This document shows, in pieces, positions 24,272 to 36,400 of a DNA stretch of 64,000 nucleotides (position 1 is the stretch's first letter; each line of letters begins with the position of its first letter). Source of the stretch: Petrosia ficiformis (taxonomy: Eukaryota > Porifera > Demospongiae > Haplosclerida > Petrosiidae); the NCBI GenBank assembly GCA_947044365.1, contig OX345636.1:16603115-16667114 (forward strand). The letters are read 5' to 3'. The position numbers and the translations under genes were made by a program. The notes below the pieces were generated by a model. It saw nothing but the letters and a program-made list of their open reading frames with translations. It was not told the DNA's origin and searched no databases.

Positions 24272-25113
24272 CACTATCTGCAGCTTGCCCAATTGCTAGG
24301 GCTAAACGGTGTGCTTTGCAGTGGACTGACAAAATAAAAAGGATTCTTTCCATTCAACCGAGTAGTAACACCAGTTTGGCAACCAACCATTACCCTTGCT
24401 CCATCAGTAGCTACACCATAGAATTTTGCAAAACAAATAGTCTTAGCTGTAAACACTTTTAAAACTGTAACTACAATTTCCGGTGCAGTTCCACCAGGTA
24501 TTTCAACATGACCAAGAAAACGGGAGTGCACTTCACCATCTAATACATAACGCATATACATGAACAAGTTGTGATCAGTGGCAATATTGGTTGATTCATC
24601 TATCACAAGGGAGTGGAATTTGATAGATCGTTCTCCAAATTCTCATCAACAACTGCAGCAATAGCCTCCTGAAAACCCCTAAAACTATGACTATGCTTGT
24701 AGGTAAACAGTCTTCCTCCACGACCACACTTAAAACAGAGGTTAGTAATGTCTGTACTGCCTTGTAACACCAAAACGAAGCTTCAAATCAGAGAATTGTT
24801 GTAGGGTAGTTTCTTCTTTGCCATAAAATACACAGTTTTTAAGGCTGCAACAAATGCCAACTCTGGCTACTGTGATCAACAGTGTGGGCATGCTTAGTAA
24901 GAGCATCTTTTTAAACCTACCACAGTCTTTGGTGAAAACATTTGTCTTCCCAGAATCCATACAGTACTGGCAGTGTATACCATCAACACAATCATAAACA
25001 GCCCATGGAAATTCAGTCTTCAACAACGACGACATGAACTGCCTTTTCTTAATCCTGCGTCTCTTAGTGGGAGATGGATGGTTAGGGGAACTCTTACCAG
25101 ATTGAACAGCCAT
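24272..25113 (-). pseudogene. hAT-superfamily transposase remnant (ZNF862-like)
   Basis: The minus strand begins with a basic N-terminus (PTKRRRIKKRQFMSSLLKTE), then a Cys-containing finger-like stretch (WAVYDCVDGIHCQYCMDSGK). After a frame break it continues DESTNIATDHNLFMYMRYVL, GVATDGARVMVGCQTGV and RLNGKNPF. The DEST, DGA.VM and G..TGV blocks are hallmark hAT catalytic-region motifs of the ZNF862-like group. No C-terminal dimerisation block or termini are visible, so it is truncated. It is adjacent to R2 and R1 repeat copies. Confidence 0.72.
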
Positions 25114-25324
25114 CTTCTTCAGTTTGCGATCCTCCTGTCTCTCGTTTTTTGATCATTCTTTCTGACCATTTGCATGTGACGAACCATGTGCTCATGTTTT
25201 TATACTAATTCGTATACTATGATATTTTACATTCACCAAAGTGGTGACTGGCAGCTATTCAGTAATCACCAATAGCCATTGCAATATTATCAATGGCGAT
25301 TTTGGCGACTGTGAGGGGAATCAG

Positions 25325-25445
25325 TACTGTACATATGTAGGGTTATATGGTTTTACCTACGTTAACTGCCTGTGTCAGTATCACTCCAATCTTGTTCGCA
25401 TTCTTTTTGGCTATCATTCTTTCATTTTAATTGAAAATATGTATT
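25325..25445 (-). mobile_element. Dispersed repeat family R2, copy 4 (inverted)
   Basis: Reverse complement of the R2 block (GTAGGGTTATATGG to TTTTAATTGAAAATATG). It directly abuts the R1 element beginning at 25471. Confidence 0.7.
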
Positions 25446-25470
25446 TATACATTTTTATGGCCCGTAGGGC

Positions 25471-25959
25471 CATCCCTATAATTGCTTTCCACGGGGTTTA
25501 ATGTATATATATATAATTATATATATATATATTCTTGTGTCACTTGCGCGACTATTCGTTGTATACGTAGTTAAGAAAGTTGCGTCATTCCCGGGGGCTC
25601 GGTCAATTAATGGGCGTGGCGCGTAAAAGAACGCGCGTTTGAGCTACAGACCAGCCAGGAAGATTCAGAAAGGATGTAAAACTGCTAATAACTGTTGTAC
25701 ATAGCAGAGAAACAGTATAGATATTATGCAAGAATTTTTAACAAGTAAGTATGATAAGTTGTTGAGTTTCAGACACGAGGAAGTCATCATTTAGAACCTT
25801 GAAGGAGTACCTCAGTCAGTTCATCAGACATCTGTGTATTTAGACTGCAATTAGGCTTACACTTACGTCTTCAGGCCCCAGGAGTACACAGAAAGGTAGA
25901 GACACTAGTGCCATCAGCAATGCTTAATACATAGTCATCACAAAGCAAATATAGGGATG
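25471..25959 (+). mobile_element. MITE-like family R1, complete-looking copy (489 bp)
   Basis: The ends are inverted: CATCCCTATAATTGCTTTCC at the left and AAAGCAAATATAGGGATG at the right. The same ends recur in the copies at about 33935, 44009, 58306 and 61440. The inner left part carries ACGGGGTTTAATGTATAT and a GC-rich GGGCGTGGCGCG patch. No coding region. Confidence 0.7.
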
Positions 25960-26879
25960 TTTTTTTCTCTATATACACTTGTTTAAAATGTATAGCAATT
26001 GTACACTCCTTTCATTCATGAGCTCCTGCATGTACATATACACATGTAGTTTTAAACTAAGCATAAACAAACTACAATGGCATTATGAAAATATTCTCAA
26101 ATAAACATCGTTAATATGAGTTTATGACAACTATACCAACAAACCGAATATACATTATTCTATGCTAAACAAGATGAACGATCATCATATTTCAAAACCT
26201 AACCACAGTCCTTATTGTTATACTTGAAGGTTGATTGGAAAATTTACAAACTAAAATTATACCACTCATGGGGATAACTACAAAATATTTCTACTGAACA
26301 AAAGCATAAAACATATACATTATATATACATTATAACCAGTTTACTTTAGCCTTACATGTACCCCAGTGCTTTAAGATGGTGGAAACAATGAGCCTCGAT
26401 TCAACTGTTTATACATGAATTACTTATAATTAACCTTTAATTTCCCTCATCCGAGAACTATCATAGTCTTTCTGTTTCAGTTTAGGTTAAAATAAAGGTA
26501 TTATAATCATGTGATCTCTGTTTCTGTACAGTACCTTGATCTTGTTCTAAAGCAGGAGCAGATCTTGGCAGTATTATTATGTACTACAAATTAGCTATTC
26601 AGCAACCACATGTTGTTTGTATGTTAAATAACACAGGCACAACCAGTGGAATCCAAGCTCACCACCTTAAGAGACTGGGTATGAAACTAGATTTTGGTTT
26701 TTGAGACTCAGAAGATGAGGCTAGTTATATACCTTCCCTATCATCAGAACATGAGCTGAAGTTTGCCAAACTACAATGACCAATTGGAATTTGAGATCTC
26801 AATACACTTCGGCTGCCTCTTACCAGGAGCTTATGAGCTCATAAGTTCCTGCTCTTACTTATATTATATCTGTACATAC

Positions 26880-27159
26880 CTGGAATAAAGGTTGAAAACT
26901 GTTTCTGGTATTTATCAGCCATAGCATTTTCAGCCACAGATTTTGTCTTTAGAGCACATATCAGTTCTTTTCTACTACAGTTAGAGCTGGTCTCCAGCCA
27001 TAAAGTGAACATCCGTCTTCTGCACTCAGCAACATTATTAGACTGTATCTCGATTGGCTTATATTCATTAACATCAAGATGTAGCTGGATTCCCAGCTCA
27101 TACCATTTCACAGTTCTGACATGCTCTTCAAGTTCAGCGATTTCTGGGCGATCGTCCAT
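26880..27159 (-). CDS. Death-domain protein, first coding exon
   Basis: The ATG at 27159 opens MDDRPEIAELEEHVRTVKWY. It continues LGIQLHLDVNEYKPIEIQ, RRRMFTLWLETSSNCSRKEL and ICALKTKSVAENAMADKYQ, and ends at the donor CCAG/GTATGT. The pattern (helix 1 with KWYELG, an acidic spacer, MFTLWL, then a helix with KELICALK) is that of a Death domain as found in large numbers in sponge genomes. Death domains assemble signalling complexes by homotypic contact. The domain fills nearly the whole 93-codon exon. Downstream exons are not resolved; GCTCCTGCTTTAGAACAAG near 26540 is one weak candidate. The exon lies between repeats, in the same orientation as the TRAF-like genes. Confidence 0.68.
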
Positions 27160-27599
27160 GTTTGGAAAAAAATAAAACAAGGGTGGGGCTGAAATACCAT
27201 ACAAACGTATAATTAGCAATTATGATTGGTGAAACTATATAAATGCATGTCAAACTACAGCCACCTGGTCCTGGAAATGATAATGTTGAAAATTTTACAT
27301 TGATATCACTTTCGATTACAAAATTATAGGTTGAAGAATCACTAGTTTACTTTACATTGAAAATATGGCACCGTGGACTTTGATGTCCTTTGTACTATAT
27401 CTCCACTTTAGAATAAGCTATGGAGACATAACATACATCAAAATACTTGTTAAAGATAGCATTTCAAACTAGATTACGTTTTAATTGTAAGCCATCCTGA
27501 CCATAATACATTTCATTGTTATTTGTAACAATAACTAAAAAAGTAAACATAACCACTAATAATTAATATAGTTTTATAGTAATAGATATTACACAAAAT

Positions 27600-28290
27600 T
27601 GATGTCTAAGTCACCTTTCTGAATATCCTCATAAAGATTCAAAATGTCTTCCTCATCAGCATATTGTACATTAAACCACTCAGTGCTTCCATCACTACAC
27701 TCAAAATCAGTCCAGTGTACCACTGTTCATCTTCTTCTGCATTATTCCATTTGTGTCGTATTCGCTTGCCAATATTTCTGTCTCACTTTTGAGCTGCAAA
27801 GACGTTTTGTCCAGTATTCCACCTGGCAAATGATCACTTACAAACCAGAACAGTAATGATTAAAATGCATTGAAAATGATCTGAAGTATCTGTTGAGTGA
27901 CAAGGTCTATATCCATAGGAGTAATTAAACTGTGCATCTTCTGTAGGTCGAAAATTTGGATAAAGGACAGTTACACCATGTAACACTTCACTGGCAGCAA
28001 GTGACCATAGATCCATATGAACAATCAACATTTCCAAGTAATAGTTCATATCTAAAATAGATATCAGATGCTTCAAGAACATGCCATGCCACAGATGCCC
28101 AGTAAAAACTTTATTAACAAGTTCCAAAGCTCGGCATCCTGCAAGATACTCTGGCACTTCAATATCACTTAAACCTGCCCTCAACAACTGGTTTAGGGTC
28201 TGCCAAATTACTCCAAAAAATGTCTTAACAGCATCAGAAATGTAATATACGGCACCAGCATCATAAAATAGAATATTAAAACAGTTACCT
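27600..28290 (-). pseudogene. Degenerate multi-copy gene remnant with ILDMN, DHLPGG and Tudor-like pieces
   Basis: The minus strand reads EYLAGCRALELVNKVFTGHL, then SILDMNYYLEMLIVHMDLWS and GVTVLYPNFRP. After a frame change it reads DHLPGGILDKTSLQLKSE, then a Tudor/Agenet-like piece with NNAEEDEQWYTGLILSVV and NVQYADEEDILNLYEDIQKG. I associate this order (CRALGLV, ILDMN, DHLPGG, KRIRH..WYTG) with highly repeated uncharacterised genes in sponge and cnidarian genomes, possibly transposon-borne. That association is from memory and unchecked. Stops and shifts make this copy non-functional. Confidence 0.5.
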
Positions 28291-29022
28291 CTAATGGATG
28301 CTAAAGGTTTTTTTTTTTAATACCACTTGACATAAGATGAGAGGTAAATGACATGTACACACCGCTTTGTTCACTTCCATGTTTATATATTTTAAGGTTC
28401 ATTCCTGCTATTTAGTACTTGTGACTGAGCAAGCAAAAAGGGTCAAAATTAACGAAATGTTTTTTCCAATATACTTTGAACTTTCTGTCTCTTTTGCAAA
28501 GGTTCTACATCCTTCTCATTTGTTTTTTTTTGTCAATAATTATTATTGTAACTGACATTTTAACTCTGACACTGTATTGATTTTATGTAATGAATCACTT
28601 ACATAATAAAATTAATTTATATACCTTCATCTAGTAAAGTTAAGGTGATTTTTGTCCTACTTCCTCTTGAAATTGAAAGCTTTTACCTACATGTTTAAAC
28701 AAGTGATTAAACTGTGGAGTTATTCACATTCAATGTATAATGCATGTATAAATTATATTTAGATTCAGTTTCTTGGATACATGTTTTGGCTATATATAAT
28801 TAGGACTAACAGCCATGTGATTGTATTATCAAACAATTCTTTACAGTCACTATTATATACTAAGAGTCAGGACTACCACCATTGCATGATGAGTACATAA
28901 TTAATTAAAATAATCACTAATAATAAAATCAAAGCTTTAAACGTTTTTGTAACAATATGATATATAAGCACAAATAAATTCATACAATTATATTATTGCT
29001 ATAATTATGTGTAACTGCATTA

Positions 29023-29226
29023 GTCTTGGTACCCACCACCCCCTTTGCATAGAGAGGAAGGAGTCTGGTATCGCGTGTATCATAGAGTTGTCTGCAAAGA
29101 ATTCACCACTGTGTATACACTATATGCATGTGGTTTCCCCAAGATTTCTAGGGAAAGGAGAAAACTCTATGATGCATGTGATACCAGACCCCTTCCTCTT
29201 TATGCAAAGGGGCCGGGTAACGAGAC
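29023..29226. mobile_element. Long-TIR MITE (copy B), without the hAT insertion
   Basis: Starts GTCTTGGTACCCACCACCCC and ends GGGGCCGGGTAACGAGAC. It is the paralogue of 10729-11595 carried along by the segmental duplication. At about 200 bp it shows the original size of the element, and it keeps the uninterrupted CACTGTGTATACACTATATG site where copy A took the hAT insertion. Confidence 0.8.
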
Positions 29227-29565
29227 CACAACTGCATTATAATAATTGTTTCTCTGGAGTGAATTTAAACTTATCCAGAGGAACTGGTGAATGAATTTGT
29301 TGATGTATGTATGTAACTGATATATTTATGACTGTCTGATGAGATACAGTATTGGAATTTATAATTAAGTGATAAGAAATGAGTACACCAGTTAGCAACT
29401 TGTTACAGAAAATGATATTGAATATAACATGATTATGTAATCTGATATTATGTAAAATTATTAATAGTGTTTTATCCTGAATGGTAGACTCCAAGCTATA
29501 GAACAATAATCCTGTTGAATACTGTAGTATGCATGCAGTAAAAACTAAATACAAAAAAGTCTTAC

Positions 29566-29922
29566 TTTCATTTTCAACATGTCTTGCAGTTTCAAGTAAT
29601 TTCTCCATTGAAGGGTTACTAATATTTGTGATCCAATAATCTATACAACTTTCTAGAGCAGTATGATAATCTTGATCAACAGCAGCAAGTCTTCCATGTC
29701 GTATTCTCTCATCCAAAGGAACATCAAGGACACTAGACAGTCTATTCCAGTATCTGTTTATCTGAAACCCCATATGACTTAAAGAGTATTGATAGCATTG
29801 TTTGAAGTAAGCTCTTCCATTCCCTCTATCAATCACAAATTAATTGCTGGTAATTATAATCTGACATGTAAATAGTTTGTCTTACCTCCATCAGTCCTGA
29901 AATCTTGTGAGCTTTCTGCCAT
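29566..29922 (-). CDS. Death-like domain gene, copy B (partial)
   Basis: The ATG at 29922 opens MAESSQDFRTDGG and splices at GTAAGA (exon 29922-29886). It joins in phase to exon 29823-29566 after GATAGAG, which reads GNGRAYFKQCYQYSLSHMGF, QINRYWNRLSSVLDVPLDER, DQDYHTALESCIDYWITN and EKLLETARHVENE. The RYWNRLSSVLDVP, ALESCIDYWI and KLLETARHVE spacing resembles a short Death domain. The call is by pattern only. The next expected exon, the one matching 10369-10434, has an internal stop in this copy near 28650, so the 3' end may be lost. The start codon lies about 175 bp below the stop of TRAF-like copy B on the same strand. A longer N-terminus is also open through the upstream sequence. Confidence 0.5.
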
Positions 29923-30097
29923 GTTAATGTATATGGCTTTGCAAAGGGGACTCTCCACAGCCACATAACATATGTAAATGTAATATTGAACTGCAAACAG
30001 AAGCCATTTGTTGATATATAACACCATTGTTGTAGTAATAATAATTAAAAATTAAATTAAGAAGTAATAACAACATAATTATGTTGAAACTATTTAA

Positions 30098-33000
30098 TTA
30101 TCTTAAGTAAACATCGACTTTCTCAACTCTTATCTTTAGTTCATCATCATCGTTCACATACTGGGTATTACTGTCTTCATTAAAACCCAAGTACTCATGA
30201 CGTAGAAAATTAGGAAAACCTAATCCATTGTAGGAGCGCCCGTTAATAAGATTGTCTAAGGACAATGTTTTCACACGAGCACCAGTTTTTCCATTAGGGT
30301 CAGTTGTGTCATTAATGTCAATAGGAATTTGTGCATGATGTTTATCCTCTATACAATTAATAATTTGAATTACTAGTCGACCTCTGAAAGGGAAGTGAAG
30401 TTGGGAATCATTTTCTCCTTTCACTAAATGAGCATAGATTGACACGCTTCTCCCTTTATAACTACCTTTACCATTAGCATATACCACTAATATAAACTTA
30501 TATCCACCTTCATGTGAAAAGAATGGTTCACTTTTCCACTCCCCATTTCCAGCTTTTAGTCTGCTAAATTGTTGTATAGTGAATTCAGCAACTACTGGAG
30601 TTGAAGACTCTTGAGAATGATCAGTGAATTTTGAGATAGTCGCTTCCATGGGCCGAATTACTTCTGAGACACGAATAAGTAGTGAATCATCACGTAAATA
30701 CTCAGTAACTCTATCCGGTTTATAAGCAAGGTCTTCATGTTTAATGAATTGAGGACTACCCTCTCCAACCCTGGCTGAAATACCTGATTTAGAAGTCAAA
30801 CCATTAGTCACCCTCTGACATGACTCCTCATCACATGATTCATCAAAAGGTACAACATATTCTATATGGTTATTGTTTTTACGACGATTTAGCAGTTGAA
30901 GTTTAACTTCTCCTCTAAATGGCCAGAGAAGTTTGTTGTCATGGTCACCAGACATTAAATGCACATAGATGGAAACATGTGTGCCTCTTCCATTTTCTTG
31001 ACCATAGGCATGAACTTTAACACACATTTTGTAACCCTCGTGATGAGTATAGAAGCTTGGACTAAACCAGTGATCTCGTCTTTTCTTCCAGTCATTGAAA
31101 TTAGTCATAAGTATATCAACAGGTGGATAATGAACCTCTGAGTCAAATAGCAAAACTGGTATTCTTCTAACCACTAAAAAATAAAATTATTTACAAACAT
31201 ATTCGTTAATAATGTATTTCCAAACCTGTTTTTTCCAGCTCCTCTTCATGTTCAGTAACTTTTTGTTGTAATCCTTTCTTGTCATCTGTCAGAATCGAAG
31301 TTTAAATGAGATTTATTAATTATTACAATAATTATTATTAATGATAAAATTGTAGTGACTAAGTGAATACTGAATTTACCTCGTAATTGTATTTGCCTTC
31401 TATGCATGTCATCAAGATCACTAGACATGCCAAATTTTAGCTTCTCTAACACTTTTCTTTTTTCTTAACATAAATTCAAATAAAACAGAAGATATAAAAT
31501 TAATGATAAACTAACCTTCACTGGTCTTCAATTCTTCTCGTAGTCTGACAAGAGTCATGTTTGAATTCTCTAACCTTTTCTGTTCATCTGTTACAAATAA
31601 TACACATGTACAGGTAAGTAAAATGTGGCATAAATGAGAAATAAATCAACAGAAATTAAAATATGAATTTTTAATTATCTCCTGCATAGGCAGAGTGGGC
31701 TACTGTAATCATATCCCTGTATGTGTGGCTGTTATTTTTACAGGTATTGCAATTTCATTGTTTTTCTATATATATAGAAAGCGACAGACTATTTTTAATA
31801 GTATATTTTATTGGTTTAATTCCTATAAGCAATTGTTAACAATTGTTAGTTATATGCAAGCCCGTGTGTTATAAAAAAGAGTAATAAAGTTGGCCAAGCG
31901 GGAGTTGATCCAGCTCTTGTTGCAAAAAAAAGAAAAAAAAGTAGTTGGAGAACTTAATTAAATCATGGACTCTCAGCTCCAAACAGTACAAACAAATAAG
32001 TCTACATTAAAGGACGGCTTTATCACAATGATGAATTCAATTTTTATATAAGAGCCAAAATTATTATACAAGAAAGTCAAGACGATACATTATACATTCA
32101 GTGACAATGTTAACATAATTAAAGTATAACTATACTGTCATATAACCATATTCATAGTAGCTATATGTACGTAGAGTTATATGAAGTAGCTAGTTTTAGT
32201 ATTGTTAATGTAACATCCTCACATTGTTGGCATTTTGGTTTTGACATACCAACCGGCATCTTTTTTATTTAATAAAATGCATTTTTATTATCATTATTTG
32301 TACTATTATATATCACATTACATATCTGATTTATATGAATACAACAGGGGTAGAGGATCAGATGTAAAGTTACCCGCCAGATATGCTTTTACAACAAGTT
32401 AGGAAAAAGAAAAATAAACACTTTCAAAAATAACATAACTTTCTGCATGTCCAATTGAAAATGTAGTTTTTGTTCAAACATGCTATATAAATGATCACAC
32501 CCTTTATAAAAAAAATAATTAGTAGGAAAAAATAATATTTGAGCTTAAATATTTGCCTTCTACTGTTACCATATCTCAACTTACTGCCCTTATATAACTA
32601 AAAACCCTTTTACAATATGCCATTGTGTGAGTTTCAGTTAACAGGTTTACTATAATAAAAAATAATACGGAAATTCGTCAATAAATCTAGAATTCTTTAG
32701 TAAGCTTAAAATAATTATTTTAGTACATCCAAAACAAAATACAGTCAGTCATTTTTCTCATTTATTACCACAAATACATCAAACATACTTCTTAAGGTGA
32801 TCTCTAGTAGTTTCAACTGTTCCTTTTGATTAGAATACATCCCCTTAGTTTCTGATAATTCTCTTCTTGTCTGATCAACTTCTTCTTGTTTTGATTCAAA
32901 CTGTACCGTCACTTCACCAAACTTCCTCTCAATATCTAACAATATTAAATATAGCTGAAATTCAGACATCAGGTTGTTAAGAATACATTTGTAATAAACC

Positions 33001-33346
33001 TGATAGTCTGTCCAGTAGTTTAGTTTGGTTTTTTTTCAACATAGCAACCTCATTAGAATCATCTGAATTTCACAGATATGTATGATACAATGGAAACATT
33101 TGTACATGTATGCATATACATGAATCTATACATAATATTATATATGTTTATACATGTATGAATAATAAAATATAGATAGGTAGACAGATAGATACGTACA
33201 TACGTATATATATATACATACATAGTACATGAACATTCATAAATGCATAACTACATACATGTATAATTACATACATGCATGTACATGTATAATTACATAC
33301 ATGCATACATACATGTACATGCATGCATACATACATACATACATAC

Positions 33347-33403
<57 letters not shown>

Positions 33404-36400
33404 TATATATATATATAATTTTATATGTATGTAATATATATAGTATGCTAATAGGTCCTATATACAAAATATAGGGCCTGAGTTTGTGTCCGAGGATGCG
33501 ATATAGCCCGAGCCTGCGAGGGCTATATCACATCTGAGGACACAAAACAAAGGTCCTATATGCAGTATATGGGACCTATTAGCATACTATATACAATATA
33601 TTGTATGATGGTGACATCTCCTGCATAGTATGCACATGGAAGGTCTATATACAATATATAGACCTCACCACATCAAAGGGATGATGTCACATCATACTAT
33701 ATATATATACATGTATGTATGATCAACTACACATGATGTATACCATTATAACTAATATCTATCATACCATCAGAGGGCATTAATTTGTCCTTAAGCATGC
33801 TTTTCCAAAAATTGGCATCTTTTTCTTTCATGAGTATCATACTCTTTAGTCGCTCAATATCACTGTGCTGTTCTCTCACTCCAACTTCAGTTTCTGAAAT
33901 TGATAATGAATATAAACAAGATAAGGAGAATAAGCATCCCTATGGTTGTTTTCAGCACAGTGTGGTGTCTGGCATTCAGTAATCACGGCTGACTTTCTTT
34001 CTCATGCAACAGTCTGTTGTAGTTATTTTGATTATCCACTTTTCTTCCTTTTAAAAGTTGTTATAGAACTTTAGGAATGTATTTTAGCAGCTAGAGCAGC
34101 TTAGTTTTAGTTTTTACACAAACTACGTGAAGTCAAGCAGTAGATACAAGCACATTACGCTTTTACTACACAGCCTATTATGCTATAGTACGCTCAAATT
34201 TCCGGTTTTATTTTAATTATGCTTTTACTTAGGTACCTATTAGGCTCTCATTATGCTCAAAATTCTTAAAATAAATTTTTTTAAATACTGATGTCCCATT
34301 TACTTATTAGTCATTAAACATAACTGATGCTTGTATAATATAGTCTGAGAGTGAATTTAGTTGCTGGAATTAGAAAAAGCATGTTCAGCAGAGACTGTAG
34401 ACTATTAATTTGTATGTACAGCTGCAACTATGTGACCCATGACCTTTGTTAAGAGGTATTTTGACCACAAAGTTTACATTCCACATCCTATTATGCTGTG
34501 GCTTAATGATTCCTACTTTGGTAAAGGTCATCAAGGATAGTATAGTAGCTATATTACACATTCAAAATAGAATAATACATATACAAACCACAGAATACAA
34601 TAATTTCATGCTTGAGTAAGAACAAAAACATCTTGATATAACCCTAACAATGTCACATAATCTGAAACTATATAAATGTAACATAATTCTTATATGAAGA
34701 AACAACCTTGGTAAACCTATTATGGTCAAAGCAATGCCAGCATAATATGCATGTCCCTATCAAGCAGCTTCTAACTGCTGCTTGAATGTGCATTCTATTA
34801 TGTGCCACATCCATTATTTGACCAAACCCCCGAATGACATAACATCCTTAACTATGTATACTTATCATGACAAAAGAATATATGCATTAAATCCCATGAA
34901 TCATAGAAAGCAATCATTATGATGGTCCTGCGAGCCATCAAAACATGTAGACGTATAAAATGTCTGTTGATGCTCATAGTAGCAATTAATGATATGTTTT
35001 AAACTATAGAAAGGTATACTATAATGCACAGCATTATACTGCACTATAGTGTATTGTACTATACTACAGTACTGAACTATACATTGTACATGTACCTTCT
35101 ACTAATGTTATATCCTTTTCTAGATCTGATTCCAGATGGCTTTTATCTTCAGACTGATCCCTTAATAGTTTGTTCTCTTTTTCCAAAGCATCAATCTACA
35201 AAATTAATATTGTAATATAGTATACATGCATTTCATAACAACTTTCCTTTGGGAAATTTGTTATCATAGTAGACATACATGTAGTTTCCCAGGCTTGTTG
35301 TATGTTATAGTCAATAATTTTCACCATATTTGCTATCAACCAGGTTAAAATAAATTTTAAATACCATACAGTAACAGTAATTACTTAATTGTACTGTCAA
35401 AACAGTCACTAATTACTGTCCACTACTGTAGTGTGGAAATGAAACTACTGAGTAACTACTCTACTGTATGGTGACTTTTTATACTGTGTCTTTATGACTT
35501 TATTTCTACCCACATTTGATTTTGTCCTCCCAACATAATTATTTTTTTGCTATTAATAAAACAGTTTTATTATACGCAAGTACACGACAGTGAATCTATT
35601 AACTGAGACTATAATCATTACATGTGCAATTATTACTATGCTTTGGATATAAACATTGATTGCAAAAGAGAATTATTTATTTGAAAAACAGTCCTATATA
35701 CTTGTGCTTTTCAAGAGTCTGTTGCACGTAAATGCTATAAATGTGGGTGTGACCCCACTAGTGCATTGCAGTAATCGAACTTCAAATATTCATTTCACTT
35801 TATTGACAGAGTTTTAAAGCCTTGGTTATGATATATCAGGCTTTCTTAGAAGCTCTTCTCTTTGCTACAAGTAAGTAAGCATTTCTAAAGAAACTTTTAA
35901 ACCACAAGTTAATGAGCTGAGAAGAGAGATGAAAATGCACCTGTCCAGTGTACCTACACATTAAATTTGATTATACATTTTAACAGATTAATGTTGGCCA
36001 TGTCTAGTTTGTGTATAGCATACAGTTAACCAAACAACACCATAAATAAAATACCTTATCTGTCACATGATGATCCAGAACTGTATAATAACCAATGAAG
36101 AGACTAATCACTCCCATTTCTAGAAGCAAATCTAGGTTAGCTTGAGCCTTGATCATCAGAGTATCCATTATAGTGTGTGGTGCGTAACATGTTATGCTGA
36201 TCGAGTTATCTTTGGCCATTTTTAAAACCAACACCTTTTTGAAAAGCGTTCCAAATGCTTTCCATAGAACACCTTCTATATCTGGCAGGATGTGTTCTGA
36301 TGGGTCCCACTGAAGTACAAACTTGATAGTTTGACATTTAAGTGGCTCACAAAACATATCTTTGAAAGGTTGAAGCAGGCACACATCCATTGCCAGATTA

